A DNA stretch of 64,000 nt from Rhodoferax sp. (lineage in GTDB: Bacteria; Pseudomonadota; Gammaproteobacteria; Burkholderiales; Burkholderiaceae_C), in contig NZ_JABBPD010000001.1 of NCBI RefSeq assembly GCF_012927445.1, positions 496,001 to 560,000 on the forward strand. Direction: 5' to 3'. The notes beneath the pieces are model-generated. The model saw only the letters and a list, made by a program, of their open reading frames with translations. It had not been told where the DNA came from and made no database searches. The position numbers and the translations under genes are program-made. Below, piece by piece: positions 1-9,459 of the stretch (positions within the stretch are counted from its first letter, which is position 1; each line of letters starts with the position of its first letter).

Positions 1-1
1 G

Positions 2-844
2 GAAATCGGCCCCAAATGCGGCATCAAGGTCGAAGAGAGCACCTTTGCCAAGGGCCTCGACGTCATGCAGGCCATCATCGCCGGCGAACTTGATGTGGGT
101 GCGACCGCTTCTGAAGCTGCAATCTCCGGACGAGCCAAAGGGGTGCCGATTTATGTGGTGGCCGGTTTTGCCACTGGCGGCGCGCGGCTGGTGGCTCGTT
201 CAGACGCCGGCATCAAATCAGTCAAGGACCTGAAAGGCAAGAAGGTCGGCGTGACCCGAGGCAGCATCCAGGAAGTCTTGCTGGCCGCCGAGTTGGCGCA
301 AAACGGGCTGACGTCCGCCGATGCACCGGGCAAGGATGTGCAGATCATTTACTTGTCCTACCCCGACCTGAACCAGGCGCTCATGGGTAAAAACATCGAT
401 GCGATCATGCAGACCGAACCGCAAGCCTCGCAGGCGCTGAACAAAGGCTTTGGCGTCGAGGTCATGAAGCCTTACGACACCCCGATCGGCTCGCCGGTGC
501 GCACGCTCGTCATGACGGAAAAGTTCTACAAGGAACGTCGTCCTCTGGCCGAGAAATTCATGCGTTGCTTTGTGGAGGCAACCAAGACGTTCATTGACAA
601 CAAGGCAACGGCCCAAAAATATGTGACGCAAACGATTTTCAAGGGCCAGATCACGGCCGATGACTTTAATGATGCGATTGGCAATTCGGCCTACACCTAT
701 GACATCACGCCAGCCCACATTCAGGTCACCACCGATGTGATGTTCAAGCAGGGGATCGGCAAAATGACCAATCCACCGATCGCCAAAGACTGGGTCAAGA
801 CCGATCTGCTGGAGCAGGCCAAAAAATCCATGAACCTCAAATAA
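2..844 (+). CDS. ABC transporter substrate-binding protein, NMT1/SsuA/TauA-like (5' end outside window)
   Basis: The reading frame is open from the first bases, so the signal peptide and the start of the protein lie upstream; about 280 residues are visible. It looks like a periplasmic binding protein of the nitrate/sulfonate/taurine/thiamine-precursor (NMT1/THI5) group. A segment reading DLKGKKVGVTRGS is the usual family signature before the second lobe, and residues resembling GELDVGATASEA form the preceding lobe. The next two genes are the matching permease and ATPase, so it should deliver a ligand to that importer. The ligand cannot be read from the sequence; alkanesulfonates, taurine, nitrate, pyrimidine precursors or aromatic compounds are all possible. 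Confidence 0.85.
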   Translation, partial: EIGPKCGIKVEESTFAKGLDVMQAIIAGELDVGATASEAAISGRAKGVPIYVVAGFATGGARLVARSDAGIKSVKDLKGKKVGVTRGSIQEVLLAAELAQNGLTSADAPGKDVQIIYLSYPDLNQALMGKNIDAIMQTEPQASQALNKGFGVEVMKPYDTPIGSPVRTLVMTEKFYKERRPLAEKFMRCFVEATKTFIDNKATAQKYVTQTIFKGQITADDFNDAIGNSAYTYDITPAHIQVTTDVMFKQGIGKMTNPPIAKDWVKTDLLEQAKKSMNLK

Positions 845-853
845 GTGAGCTTC

Positions 854-1678
854 ATGATGACCAAATTTAATTGGCGAGAAATAGGGGTTGGCCTGATCGT
901 GCCAGTGGCATTGATCACGCTCTGGCAACTCATCGCATCGATGGGCTGGGTCAACCCCCATGTGCTGCCATCGCCAGCGGCGGTGGTAGAACGCTGGATT
1001 GCTTATCTGCTGCCGCAGGTGCCGTACTCGGAAGCGCCCGGTAGCTGGTTGGCGTGGGCCGTCTCCGGCGAGTTGATCATCGATTCGATCGGCAGCATGT
1101 TTCGGGTCGCGTCCGGATTTCTCATCGGTGCCGCACTGGCACTGCCATTGGGGCTCATGATGGGGGCCAGCCCCCGGGTGTACGCCTTGCTCAATCCCTT
1201 GGCGCAGGTGCTGCGTCCGATTCCGCCAATCGCCTACATTCCATTGGCCATTCTGTGGTTTGGACTGGGTAATCCACCGGCCGTGTTCCTGATCGCCATT
1301 GGCGCATTTTTCCCGGTCCTGATCAACACCATTGCGGGCGTTCGGCATGTCGATGGCATCTACATTCGGGCCGCTCGCAATCTGGGTGCCAGCCAGCGCA
1401 CCCTGTTCCTGCGGGTCATGCTGCCGGCGGCCGTGCCCTATATTCTGTCAGGCGTGCGCATTGGCATTGGAACCGCCTTCATCGTGGTGATCGTGTCAGA
1501 AATGATTGCGGTCAACAACGGTTTGGGCTTTCGAATTCTGGAGGCGCGTGAGTATTTTTGGTCCGACAAAATTATGGCCGGCATGATCAGCATTGGCATG
1601 CTGGGTCTGACCATTGACATCGGCGTCAATAAACTGAACAACCACCTGCTGCGGTGGCACCGCGGACTGGAGCATTGA
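854..1678 (+). CDS. ABC transporter permease, SsuC/TauC-like
   Basis: Inner-membrane permease of about 275 residues with six or so hydrophobic segments. The cytoplasmic EAA loop is visible in the C-terminal half as RAARNLGASQRTLFLRVMLP, the coupling site for the ATPase. The start is uncertain: a GTG at 845 directly follows the upstream stop, while ATG codons at 854 and 857 follow a weak AAGTGAG; I chose 854. It lies between the binding protein and the ATPase with almost no spacing, so the three are co-transcribed. Substrate unknown. Confidence 0.88.
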   Translation: MMTKFNWREIGVGLIVPVALITLWQLIASMGWVNPHVLPSPAAVVERWIAYLLPQVPYSEAPGSWLAWAVSGELIIDSIGSMFRVASGFLIGAALALPLGLMMGASPRVYALLNPLAQVLRPIPPIAYIPLAILWFGLGNPPAVFLIAIGAFFPVLINTIAGVRHVDGIYIRAARNLGASQRTLFLRVMLPAAVPYILSGVRIGIGTAFIVVIVSEMIAVNNGLGFRILEAREYFWSDKIMAGMISIGMLGLTIDIGVNKLNNHLLRWHRGLEH

Positions 1679-1679
1679 C

Positions 1680-2477
1680 ATGACATCGGCACACATCGCC
1701 ATCCAAGGCGTCAACAAGATCTTCAAAACCACTGACAACGAGGTTGTGGCGCTCAAAGATATCAACCTTGAAATACCGCAAGGCCAGTTCGTCTGCCTAC
1801 TCGGACCTTCGGGTTGCGGCAAGTCGACCTTGCTCAATGCAGCGGCAGGCTTCTCCCTGCCGTCCAGCGGCACCATTACTGCCAACGGCAAACGGGTCAC
1901 GGGTCCAGGGCCGGACCGCGGCATGGTGTTTCAAGAATATGCGTTGTTTCCGTGGATGACGGTGGCGCAGAACATCAGCTTCGGCCTGGAGATCAAGGGC
2001 ATGAGTGCAGCCGAGATTGAGCCCGTCGTGGCCGGTTTACTGCAAAAACTCGGTCTGTCCGAATTCCGCAGCCGCTTCCCAAAAGACCTGTCCGGTGGCA
2101 TGCGCCAGCGGGTTGCGATTGCGCGCGTGCTGGCACTCGATTCGCCCATCATGTTGATGGACGAACCCTTTGGCGCGCTTGACGCGCTGACCCGCCGCAA
2201 CTTACAGGATGAGTTGCTGCGCATTTGGTCTGAGCTGGGTAAAACCGTGATCTTCGTCACGCACAGCATCGAAGAGGCTATTTATTTGGCTGACCGCATC
2301 ATTGTGATGACCTACCGTCCCGGTACGGTCAAACGCGACGTGCTGGTCAACCTGCCGCGTCTGCGCGATCCGGCCTCGGCAGAATTCAATGCGCTCAAAC
2401 GGGAGCTCGGCCAATTGGTGATGGAGGAGCAGCAACGACACCATGATTTTGAAGTTCTGGCCGCGGCGGTGGATTGA
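1680..2477 (+). CDS. ABC transporter ATP-binding protein, SsuB/TauB-like
   Basis: Nucleotide-binding subunit of 265 residues. Walker A is GPSGCGKST at about residues 42-50, the ABC signature is LSGGMRQRV, Walker B is IMLMDEPFGALDA, and the switch histidine is in VIFVTHSIEEA. This pattern is typical of nitrate/sulfonate/taurine ATPases. The ATG begins one base after the permease stop, which fits translational coupling. It powers uptake by the two preceding gene products. Confidence 0.9.
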   Translation: MTSAHIAIQGVNKIFKTTDNEVVALKDINLEIPQGQFVCLLGPSGCGKSTLLNAAAGFSLPSSGTITANGKRVTGPGPDRGMVFQEYALFPWMTVAQNISFGLEIKGMSAAEIEPVVAGLLQKLGLSEFRSRFPKDLSGGMRQRVAIARVLALDSPIMLMDEPFGALDALTRRNLQDELLRIWSELGKTVIFVTHSIEEAIYLADRIIVMTYRPGTVKRDVLVNLPRLRDPASAEFNALKRELGQLVMEEQQRHHDFEVLAAAVD

Positions 2478-2479
2478 GC

Positions 2480-3034
2480 ATGAAGCACACCCTTCAAAAT
2501 TTACCGCGCATTCCCGTGGTGGCTGACGCGCAACTGGGGCCGGTCGATGTTGTTGCCGCGATCCGCCAGCGGCGCGGCGGCACCTTGCTCAATCTGGACC
2601 GGATGTTGCTCAACAGTCCGGCCTATGCGGTGGGCTGGAACGGATTTTTAGGGGCGGTCCGCAATGCCTTGTCGCTCGACGCCCGGTTACGGGAGTTGGC
2701 GATCTGCACTGTAGCGGTCCTGACGCGTGCCGACTATGAGTACAGCCAGCATGCACCTGAATTTCTGGCAGCAGGCGGGAGCCAGGCGCAGCTTGATGCA
2801 TTGCGCGAGCTGACGACGGCAATCGACAACCACGTTCTATTCAACGCAACGGAACGCGCCGCCCTGGCGCTGACACAAGAAATGACACTCAAGGTGCAAG
2901 TCAGCGAGTCCTGTTTTTCTGCGCTAAAAACCACGTTACCAGACCCGCAACAGCAGGTTGAACTGGTCGGCGTGATCGCGGCCTACAACATGGTGGCGCG
3001 CTTTCTGGAGGCGCTCCACGTTGCCCCTGAATAA
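2480..3034 (+). CDS. carboxymuconolactone decarboxylase / AhpD-like family protein
   Basis: About 184 residues of an all-helical CMD/AhpD-like protein. The core reads LRELAICTVAVLTRADYEYSQH, where family members often carry a CxxC redox pair; here there is one cysteine (CTV) and no CxxC, so a peroxidase-reductase role like AhpD is unlikely and a decarboxylase-like or unknown role is more probable. A TTG at 2474 overlaps the upstream stop, but the ATG at 2480 is the better start. Its position right behind the ABC genes suggests it acts on, or helps process, the imported compound; that is inference from context. Confidence 0.75.
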   Translation: MKHTLQNLPRIPVVADAQLGPVDVVAAIRQRRGGTLLNLDRMLLNSPAYAVGWNGFLGAVRNALSLDARLRELAICTVAVLTRADYEYSQHAPEFLAAGGSQAQLDALRELTTAIDNHVLFNATERAALALTQEMTLKVQVSESCFSALKTTLPDPQQQVELVGVIAAYNMVARFLEALHVAPE

Positions 3035-3087
3035 AGGAAGACTTTGAAGCGGCCTGACCCACCGGCCAAGCGCACAACAGACCAGCT

Positions 3088-3801
3088 TTACCCCGCCAAG
3101 CCCACAAACACATTCTGCACATCGTCGTGCGCATCAATGGCGGCCAGGAAGGCTTCAACTTCTTCCTGCTGTTCGGCGCTCAGGTTGGCTGGATCAACGG
3201 GGTTCTTGGCCTTGTAGCCCAGCTTGGCGGACAAGACTGTGAAGCCGTGGGCTGGCAGCGCGCGGCTCACCAGATCGAGATCGGCGGGGTCGGTCAGGAA
3301 CATCGTGGTGCCGTCTTCGTCGCCCGGCTCAAAGTCCTGCGCGCCCGCTTCGATGGCGGCCAGTTCAGGATCGGCGCCCGCCACCAGCGGCTCGGCTTCG
3401 ATCATGCCCACATGGTCAAAATCCCAAGCCACTGAGCCGGAGGTGCCAAGTTGCCCTTTGCGGAACAGCACGCGCATTTCAGGTGCGGTGCGGTTCACGT
3501 TGTCGGTCAGGCATTCGACCATGACAGCGACTTGGTGCGGCGCAAAGCCTTCGTAAATCACGTGTTCAAAATTGACGGTCTCACCAGTGAGCCCCGCGCC
3601 TTTCTTGATGGCGCGATCCAGCGTTTCCTTCGGCATGGAGACTTTGCGCGCCTGCTCGACAACCAACCGCAGGCGCGAGTTCGAAGCGGGGTCGGCCCCG
3701 CTGCGGGCCGCGATCATGATGTCTTTCGCCAATCGTCCGAACAGCTTGCCTTTGGCATTTGCCGCCAGTTCCTTACCTTTTGCTTTCCACTGCGCGCCCA
3801 T
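3088..3801 (-). CDS. yebC: YebC/PmpR family regulator (MGAQWK-type paralogue)
   Basis: A 237-residue protein of the YebC family, whose members act as transcriptional regulators or, by recent work on the family, as factors that help ribosomes at proline stretches. The N-terminal [11 protein letters not shown] and the segments [29 protein letters not shown] and YEGFAP are family hallmarks. The open frame extends 42 residues further upstream, but the ATG at 3801 is preceded by AAGGAA at good distance and begins with the conserved family N-terminus. It starts MGAQWK rather than MAGHSKW, so it is probably the second paralogue found in many betaproteobacteria. Transcribed alone. Confidence 0.92.
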   Translation of the reverse strand: MGAQWKAKGKELAANAKGKLFGRLAKDIMIAARSGADPASNSRLRLVVEQARKVSMPKETLDRAIKKGAGLTGETVNFEHVIYEGFAPHQVAVMVECLTDNVNRTAPEMRVLFRKGQLGTSGSVAWDFDHVGMIEAEPLVAGADPELAAIEAGAQDFEPGDEDGTTMFLTDPADLDLVSRALPAHGFTVLSAKLGYKAKNPVDPANLSAEQQEEVEAFLAAIDAHDDVQNVFVGLAG

Positions 3802-4090
3802 GTCTGATATTCCTTCGTGTTGTTGCGCTCGAATGCGCTCGTCAATATTGAGATGTTGGGGGCATGCGCTTGTTAAAGAGGCGGGGCGCATGACCGACGG
3901 GGCGTAGGTTAACACCTGGAGGCTCACTCACAGGCAGGGGCGCCGGGCGGGCAATTTCTATCGCACCCGGGCGTGATGCAGTTTTTTTCTATTTACTGCT
4001 GAGAAGCAGGCCCGCAAGAGAAGTTCACTTGCCAGCCCACCATATCCGGCGTAAGTTTTTTTCGGTGCGGCTGTGAGCTGGGTGGATTTA

Positions 4091-4141
4091 TTGCTATTAA
4101 TTAAATAGCGTATTACGCCTACTTGACGGGCGCTACAGGCC
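4091..4141 (+). repeat. dispersed intergenic repeat, copy 1
   Basis: The 600-base gap between yebC and the next gene has no convincing CDS. It holds TTGCTATTAATTAAATAGC, a hairpin with arms GCTATT/AATAGC, followed by TACTTGACGGGCGCTACAGG. A related copy in reverse orientation is at 22303-22353. I recall elements of this kind as common in Comamonadaceae intergenic regions; that memory was not checked. Confidence 0.5.
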
Positions 4142-4400
4142 AAATACCTTGCAACCCGCACCGTCAGCACAGGGTGCGAGTTTTGGGCCGCATCGGTTTC
4201 CACCGTCAATCAAGGTGACAATGCCCGCGCCCTGGTCGTCTGTAGCAGGTAAACGATTTCATCACAGCGGCAACGCTGCAGGGACGCATTGCGCTGCATC
4301 AATGGATTGGTTTGAGGCACTGGCCATCGCCGCTAGACGGGATAGACTGGGTCCACGAGCCCTCTGCTCGGTATCCCTATTCACAACCTAAGGAGTGCCT

Positions 4401-5498
4401 ATGTCTGCCATGATGAAAGCTGCGGTGTTTGTTGAACCCGGTCGTATCGAAATTGTCGACAAACGCATCCCGGACGTGGGGCCCAACGATGCCCTGATGC
4501 GCATCACCACCACCACCATCTGCGGCACCGACATCCACATTCTCAAGGGCGAGTACCCCGTGGCCAAGGGGCTAACCATCGGCCATGAGCCGGTGGGCGT
4601 GATCGAAAAACTGGGGAGTGCCGTTCAGGGCTACAAAGAAGGCCAGCGTGTCATTGCCGGGGCCATTTGCCCCAACTTCAATTCCTACGCCGCGCAGGAC
4701 GGTGCGGCATCGCAGGACGGCAGCTACCTCATTCCTCTGGGGCTGTGTGGCTGTCACGGTTACAAAGCCACCGCAGGTTGGCGTTTTGGCAACCTGATCG
4801 ATGGCACGCAGGCCGAGTATGTCTTGGTGCCCGATGCCCAGGCCAACCTCGCACCGATTCCCGACGGCTTGACCGATGAACAGGTGCTGATGTGCCCGGA
4901 CATCATGTCCACCGGCTTCAAGGGGGCCGAAAACGCCAACATCAGAATTGGCGACACCGTGGTGGTGTTTGCCCAGGGGCCCATTGGCCTGTGCGCCACC
5001 GCCGGTGCCCGACTGCTGGGCGCCAGCACCATCATCACCGTGGACGGAAACGACCACCGTCTGGGCATTTCCAAAAAAATGGGTGCCGACGTGACACTCA
5101 ATTTCAATAGCTGCGATGTGGTCGAGGAAATCATGAAGATCACCGGGGGTCGCGGCGTGGATTCATCGATTGAAGCACTGGGCACGCAGGCCACGTTTGA
5201 GTCGGCGCTGCGCGTGCTGAAGCCCGGTGGCACTCTTTCCAGCCTGGGCGTGTATTCCAGTGACCTGAAAATCCCGTTGTCCGCCTTCGCCGCCGGCTTG
5301 GGCGATCACAAGATCAATACGGCGCTCTGCCCCGGCGGCAAGGAACGCATGCGCCGGCTGATGAATGTGGTGGCGTCCGGCCGGGTCGATCTGGGTGTCA
5401 TGGTGACCCATGAGTTCAAGCTGGAAAATATCGTCGCCGCCTACGACCTGTTTTCGCACCAGCGTGACGGGGTGCTCAAGGTAGCGATCAAACCGTAA
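4401..5498 (+). CDS. zinc-dependent NAD(P) alcohol dehydrogenase
   Basis: Medium-chain dehydrogenase/reductase of 365 residues. Catalytic zinc ligands are visible in TTICGTDIH and GHEPVG near the N-terminus; the Rossmann fold follows with VVVFAQGPIGLCATAGA. The loop that normally holds four structural-zinc cysteines (GxCxxCxxxxxxC) reads CPNFNSYAAQDGAASQDG, so it lacks that set, as in the secondary-alcohol-dehydrogenase branch. The ATG at 4401 has AAGGAG just upstream; a GTG at 4395 lies inside that ribosome site and is unlikely. It probably oxidises small secondary or primary alcohols; the substrate is not known. The next gene follows after 11 bases. Confidence 0.88.
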   Translation: MSAMMKAAVFVEPGRIEIVDKRIPDVGPNDALMRITTTTICGTDIHILKGEYPVAKGLTIGHEPVGVIEKLGSAVQGYKEGQRVIAGAICPNFNSYAAQDGAASQDGSYLIPLGLCGCHGYKATAGWRFGNLIDGTQAEYVLVPDAQANLAPIPDGLTDEQVLMCPDIMSTGFKGAENANIRIGDTVVVFAQGPIGLCATAGARLLGASTIITVDGNDHRLGISKKMGADVTLNFNSCDVVEEIMKITGGRGVDSSIEALGTQATFESALRVLKPGGTLSSLGVYSSDLKIPLSAFAAGLGDHKINTALCPGGKERMRRLMNVVASGRVDLGVMVTHEFKLENIVAAYDLFSHQRDGVLKVAIKP

Positions 5499-5509
5499 GT
5501 TTGGCTGGA

Positions 5510-6067
5510 ATGATTGTCGACCCGGTCCCCGACCACCCCCTTCTGGCCGGACGGCGGGAGATCGGTCGCGGCGAAAACACCATCGTTCTGGAGGGGGATG
5601 TGGTTAACGGGCAGGCGCATGTCTTCAAGGTGCTCTCCTCGCCCATCGACTACGCCTACTACACCGCGATCGACAGGCCAACCGGCAAACATTTTCCTGT
5701 GGTCTACGCCGACCACGGCACAGCGGGTCGGTCCAGCAGTGGCTTTCCGTTCCATATTGTGGAGGTGGAGAAGCTCTATCCACTGGCGAGTTCCGGTGAC
5801 GCGACCGAGCTGGCGAGCAAGATTTCAATGCTCTTTTTCGATGGTTTCGAAATGTGGCGCTACCTGGCGCGCGACATGGGGCGCATTGCGCTGCATCACC
5901 TTGTGGTGACCCCCATGGGCTGGGCGGAAACCGTGCAGCAGTCTCTTCAGGCGCTGGAGAAATTTTCTGTTGAATACGATGCGCTGCCTGACCTGCTGAA
6001 AGCCGATAACCTGATGATCCGCAAAGACGGAACCTTGGTCTTCTCCGATCCGATTTTCATGGGCTGA
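5510..6067 (+). CDS. hypothetical protein, possibly kinase-like fold
   Basis: A 185-residue soluble protein I do not recognise. It begins 11 bases after the alcohol dehydrogenase stop, so the two are probably co-transcribed. The C-terminus reads LKADNLMIRKDGTLVFSDP, which looks like the catalytic-loop and metal-loop region (N...x..DP) of degraded aminoglycoside-kinase-like proteins, but a full kinase core is not present at this length. A TTG at 5501 is possible, but the ATG at 5510 is more likely. Function unknown. Confidence 0.6.
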   Translation: MIVDPVPDHPLLAGRREIGRGENTIVLEGDVVNGQAHVFKVLSSPIDYAYYTAIDRPTGKHFPVVYADHGTAGRSSSGFPFHIVEVEKLYPLASSGDATELASKISMLFFDGFEMWRYLARDMGRIALHHLVVTPMGWAETVQQSLQALEKFSVEYDALPDLLKADNLMIRKDGTLVFSDPIFMG

Positions 6068-6165
6068 TGGGCATCACTTGTGGCTGCTATATTTGCCGGC
6101 GTGGCATCACGCAACGCTGAACGCGAAGCGATTCGGCGATAAATCAATAGAAGGAAACACGCCCC

Positions 6166-6825
6166 ATGCGCCTCTTGCTGGTGGAAGATGACACGATGAT
6201 CGGAGAGACCGTGCTGGACCTGCTGCGGGCCGAGCACTATGCCGTCGATTGGGTCAAAGACGGCGAGATGGCCGAAACGGCTCTGCTGACAGAGAACTAT
6301 GACCTGGTCCTGCTTGACTTGGGCTTACCGCACCGCGATGGCTTGAGCGTGCTGCGGGCCATGCGCACACGCAAGGAACGCACCCCGGTCCTGATTGCAA
6401 CGGCCCGCGACTCGGTCCAGCAACGCATCGAAGGGCTGGACGCCGGCGCGGACGACTACGTACTCAAACCCTATGACCTTGATGAGTTGCTGGCCCGCAT
6501 TCGGGCACTGCTGCGCCGCGCCGCCGGCCGGGCCGAGCCGGTCTACGAGCACAACGGCGTGAGCATCAATACGGCGACCCGCGAGGTGAAGGTGGACGAT
6601 CAGCCCGTGGTGCTGTCGGCACGTGAATGGGCGGTGCTTGAGCCGCTGATTGCCCGGCCGGGTCGGGTGCTGTCGCGCCTCCAGATCGAGGAAAAGTTGT
6701 ATGGCTGGAAAGATGGGGTCAGCAGCAATGCGGTGGAGGTCTACATTCACGGCGTGCGCAAGAAGCTCGGCGACGAGCTGATCCAGAACGTGCGCGGGGT
6801 CGGTTACATGGTGCCCAAGGTTTGA
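6166..6825 (+). CDS. two-component response regulator, OmpR/QseB-like
   Basis: A 219-residue regulator with a receiver domain (residues 1-115) and an OmpR-type winged helix (about 125-219). The acidic pocket is EDD at 7-9, the phosphorylated residue should be D51 in LLDLGLP, and the conserved switch residues T79 and K101 (LKPYD) are present. The C-terminal domain ends NVRGVGYMVPKV, typical for QseB/PmrA/TctD-like regulators. The sensor gene follows at once (the sensor's possible TTG overlaps this stop), so the pair forms one operon. Signal unknown. Confidence 0.93.
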   Translation: MRLLLVEDDTMIGETVLDLLRAEHYAVDWVKDGEMAETALLTENYDLVLLDLGLPHRDGLSVLRAMRTRKERTPVLIATARDSVQQRIEGLDAGADDYVLKPYDLDELLARIRALLRRAAGRAEPVYEHNGVSINTATREVKVDDQPVVLSAREWAVLEPLIARPGRVLSRLQIEEKLYGWKDGVSSNAVEVYIHGVRKKLGDELIQNVRGVGYMVPKV

Positions 6826-6827
6826 GC

Positions 6828-8162
6828 ATGAGCAGTTTGACACCGCACTCGCTGCGAACCCGATTGCTTGGTTGGTTGCTTGTCGCCATTTCGGTGACGG
6901 CCGTGGCGCAAGCCTCGATTGCCTACCTCACGGCCCGTGCCGAAGCCGACGACATCTTCGACTACCACATGCAGCAGATGGCGATGTCCTTGCGTTCTGC
7001 CCTGCCTCTCAACGCTGACGGTGCCGCCATCGACGCACCCCGTATAGGCGAGAATGCCGACTTTGTCGTTCAGGTGTGGACCGCCAATGGCTTGCGGGTG
7101 TTCCAGTCGGCGGCACGCGCCGCGCTGCCGGACCGGGCCGTGCTCGGATTTTCCAATTTAAAAGTTCAAGGGACCACCTACCGGATGTTCTCGATGCTGT
7201 CGAAATCCCAGACCATCCAGATCGCGCAGGATATGGCGGCGCGCCGCCAAATGGCCAGTACCCTGGCGTTGCGCACGATTGCGCCGATTGCCGTGATGGC
7301 ACCGCTGCTGATGCTGGTTGCATGGTGGGCGGTGAGCGCCTCGCTGGCCTCGGTATCCCGGGTGCGGCGCCAAGTTGCCGCGCGTCAGGCCGATGACCTC
7401 ACCGAGGTGAGCGAAGCGGGTTTGCCGGATGAAATACAGCCTTTGGTGCATGAGCTCAATCTATTGTTTGGCCGGGTGCGTCAGGCGTTCGATGCACAGA
7501 AGAGCTTTGTCGGCGATGCCGCACACGAGTTGCGCTCGCCGCTGGCGGCGTTGAAACTGCAAGCACAAAGCCTGCAGCGCGCCACGGACGATGCCACACG
7601 GCAGGTGGCGATTGGGCGCCTGACTGCCGGCATCGACCGCGCCACGCGTCTGGTGGAGCAGCTCTTGGTGCTGGCGCGGCAGCAGGCGAATGCAGCGACC
7701 GGCAGCAAACCACAACCGGTCGCATTGTCCGACATGGCACGACTCGCCATCGCGGACACGGCACCGAGCGCCCAAGCCCGGCAGATCGATCTGGGCCTGA
7801 GCCTGGCGGACAAAGGCGAGATCGCCGGCCACGCACCAGCGCTGCAAATTCTGCTGCGTAATCTGCTGGACAACGCGGTCAAATACACGCCGCCGGGCGG
7901 CACGGTGGACGTGGAGGTCCGCCGCGTTGGCGATCGCCTGGTGTTGACCGTGGACGACAGTGGCCCCGGAATTCCCGAGCCAGACCGCGAACGGGTGCTG
8001 GACCGGTTTTACCGCGTCGCCGGCACTGAAACGACCGGCAGCGGGCTCGGTCTGGCGATCGTCAAGTCCATCGCTGAGCTCCATGGCGCCCGGCTCTCTC
8101 TCGCTCATTCAGCGCGACTGGGAGGGCTGCGGGTCGAAGTCAATTTCCCGGCCAGCCCCTGA
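6828..8162 (+). CDS. sensor histidine kinase, QseC/PmrB-like
   Basis: A 444-residue membrane sensor. A membrane segment at about 12-35, a periplasmic domain to about 145, and a second segment at about 150-172 precede the kinase. The H-box is VGDAAHELRSPL with H233 as the phosphorylated residue, the N-box is LLRNLLDNAVKYTPPGG, and the G-boxes are DDSGPGIP and GSGLGLAIV. All catalytic elements look intact. The ATG at 6828 is preferred over a TTG at 6822. It pairs with the response regulator directly upstream. Confidence 0.93.
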   Translation: MSSLTPHSLRTRLLGWLLVAISVTAVAQASIAYLTARAEADDIFDYHMQQMAMSLRSALPLNADGAAIDAPRIGENADFVVQVWTANGLRVFQSAARAALPDRAVLGFSNLKVQGTTYRMFSMLSKSQTIQIAQDMAARRQMASTLALRTIAPIAVMAPLLMLVAWWAVSASLASVSRVRRQVAARQADDLTEVSEAGLPDEIQPLVHELNLLFGRVRQAFDAQKSFVGDAAHELRSPLAALKLQAQSLQRATDDATRQVAIGRLTAGIDRATRLVEQLLVLARQQANAATGSKPQPVALSDMARLAIADTAPSAQARQIDLGLSLADKGEIAGHAPALQILLRNLLDNAVKYTPPGGTVDVEVRRVGDRLVLTVDDSGPGIPEPDRERVLDRFYRVAGTETTGSGLGLAIVKSIAELHGARLSLAHSARLGGLRVEVNFPASP

Positions 8163-8297
8163 CACGGCCGGGATCAACCGGCGCGAAGGTGGCTTAAGCC
8201 CCTCTAAGTAGCCGTCGCCCTACTTTGTTCATCTGCAACCACGAAGCTTTGCAAGGCGCCTGCATGAACACTCGTTTGATGACCCCCACCCGGATTT

Positions 8298-8990
8298 TCA
8301 GAATAATCCTGAGACAATATTGATCGTCAATGCGACCAACGTGGTATTGAAGAAAAAGGCCAAGACGCAGTGCACGGTGCCGGTTCTGCGCATCTTGCGG
8401 CTTGTAAAAGTGACATCAGCGGTTTGAGCCGACGTCCCGATCACGATGGCAAAGTAAAGGAAATCGCCGTAATCCGGCGCTTGACCACCAGGAAAACCCA
8501 GGCCACCGTGCTCACCACGGACTTCCGTCGCGTAGTAGTCATGGGCATAGTGCAACGCGAACATCACTTGCGTGAAAGCCCACGAGGAAACAATCGTGAG
8601 CGCGGCCAACCCAATATGCGTGTAGCGCAGGGTGCCCGTCAGTTCTTTCACCACCGCCAGTTCGGCCACGATCGCGCCAACGCACATCAGCGCGGCGATA
8701 ACGACAAAAGTCAAAACCAAAAGCCGCCCTTCATCCTCCCGCAGCGCACGCATTTTCATGACCTCGTGAGTGGAACGAAACATCATGTGACCGGCCAGCA
8801 ACAGATACAGGCATGCGCCAACATTCCAGCCGATGATGGCTTTGGTAATTGGCAGCATTTCCAGCGATTTCGGCAACAACAAAGCCGTCAGCACGCCAAA
8901 GATGAGGCAACTCAAAAGACGCGGACGCGCCAGTACGAAGCGGACAAACCGAGGTTTGGACTGGAAAGAGTGAGCAGGCGTTTGTGTCAT
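8298..8990 (-). CDS. DUF1345 family inner-membrane protein
   Basis: About 230 residues with five hydrophobic segments. The conserved region [11 protein letters not shown] and the later [13 protein letters not shown] are typical of DUF1345 proteins, whose role is not known. The open frame starts 20 residues further upstream, but the ATG at 8990 (MTQTPAH) is a better start before the first basic and hydrophobic stretch. It converges with the sensor kinase gene. Confidence 0.85.
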   Translation of the reverse strand: MTQTPAHSFQSKPRFVRFVLARPRLLSCLIFGVLTALLLPKSLEMLPITKAIIGWNVGACLYLLLAGHMMFRSTHEVMKMRALREDEGRLLVLTFVVIAALMCVGAIVAELAVVKELTGTLRYTHIGLAALTIVSSWAFTQVMFALHYAHDYYATEVRGEHGGLGFPGGQAPDYGDFLYFAIVIGTSAQTADVTFTSRKMRRTGTVHCVLAFFFNTTLVALTINIVSGLF

Positions 8991-9232
8991 CGAGTCGTCA
9001 TTTTGGGTGAATTGGTTTCGCCAGTGATGGATTCGTCCCTGAAGATGCAATCTGGTTCATGCACCTTTGGTCGGGAACAGCCGCAGCAATTACAGCACCG
9101 GTCGCCGTGATCCCCGCGCCATCTAGCCGCCAATGGGATAAAAATTAATTTGGAGAAGACAGATAATTCCAGAGATCACCGTGTTTGGCATTAATTTTGC
9201 GTGGCAATGAGAACCATCGTGGAGGTCTCGAA

Positions 9233-9412
9233 ATGAAGTCATTTATTGGTGCACTGGTTTTGTCATTGGTGTCCGCCTTCGTCGGCATATTTGCCGCCAC
9301 GGAGCTGCATGAGATTTCCTGTGACGATGAAGGCGTTGATGCAGCCAGGCAAGCGACCAGATCGGACACGTCACACCCAAGCCAGAAAATTCAGCAGTGG
9401 GTCAACTATTAG
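9233..9412 (+). CDS. small membrane-anchored or secreted protein, tandem copy 1
   Basis: A 59-residue protein with GGAGG eight bases before the ATG. It starts with one hydrophobic segment (MKSFIGALVLSLVSAFVG) followed by a short polar tail, so it is a single-span or signal-anchored protein. The next small ORF begins with a very similar N-terminus, so the two look like an old tandem duplication. No known family. Confidence 0.6.
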   Translation: MKSFIGALVLSLVSAFVGIFAATELHEISCDDEGVDAARQATRSDTSHPSQKIQQWVNY

Positions 9413-9459
9413 CTCAAGGGGTTTGAACTGAAGCGTGTGAACACCAGAAAAATTCATTG

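Noticed and set aside
218..1348. 376-codon open frame on the minus strand
   Set aside because: It lies opposite the ABC binding protein and permease, whose motifs are clear; the His/Gln/Arg-rich translation is typical of the shadow of a GC-rich gene.
4149..4391. 80-codon plus-strand ORF before the alcohol dehydrogenase
   Set aside because: No ribosome site, no family likeness; it runs through the promoter region of the dehydrogenase gene.
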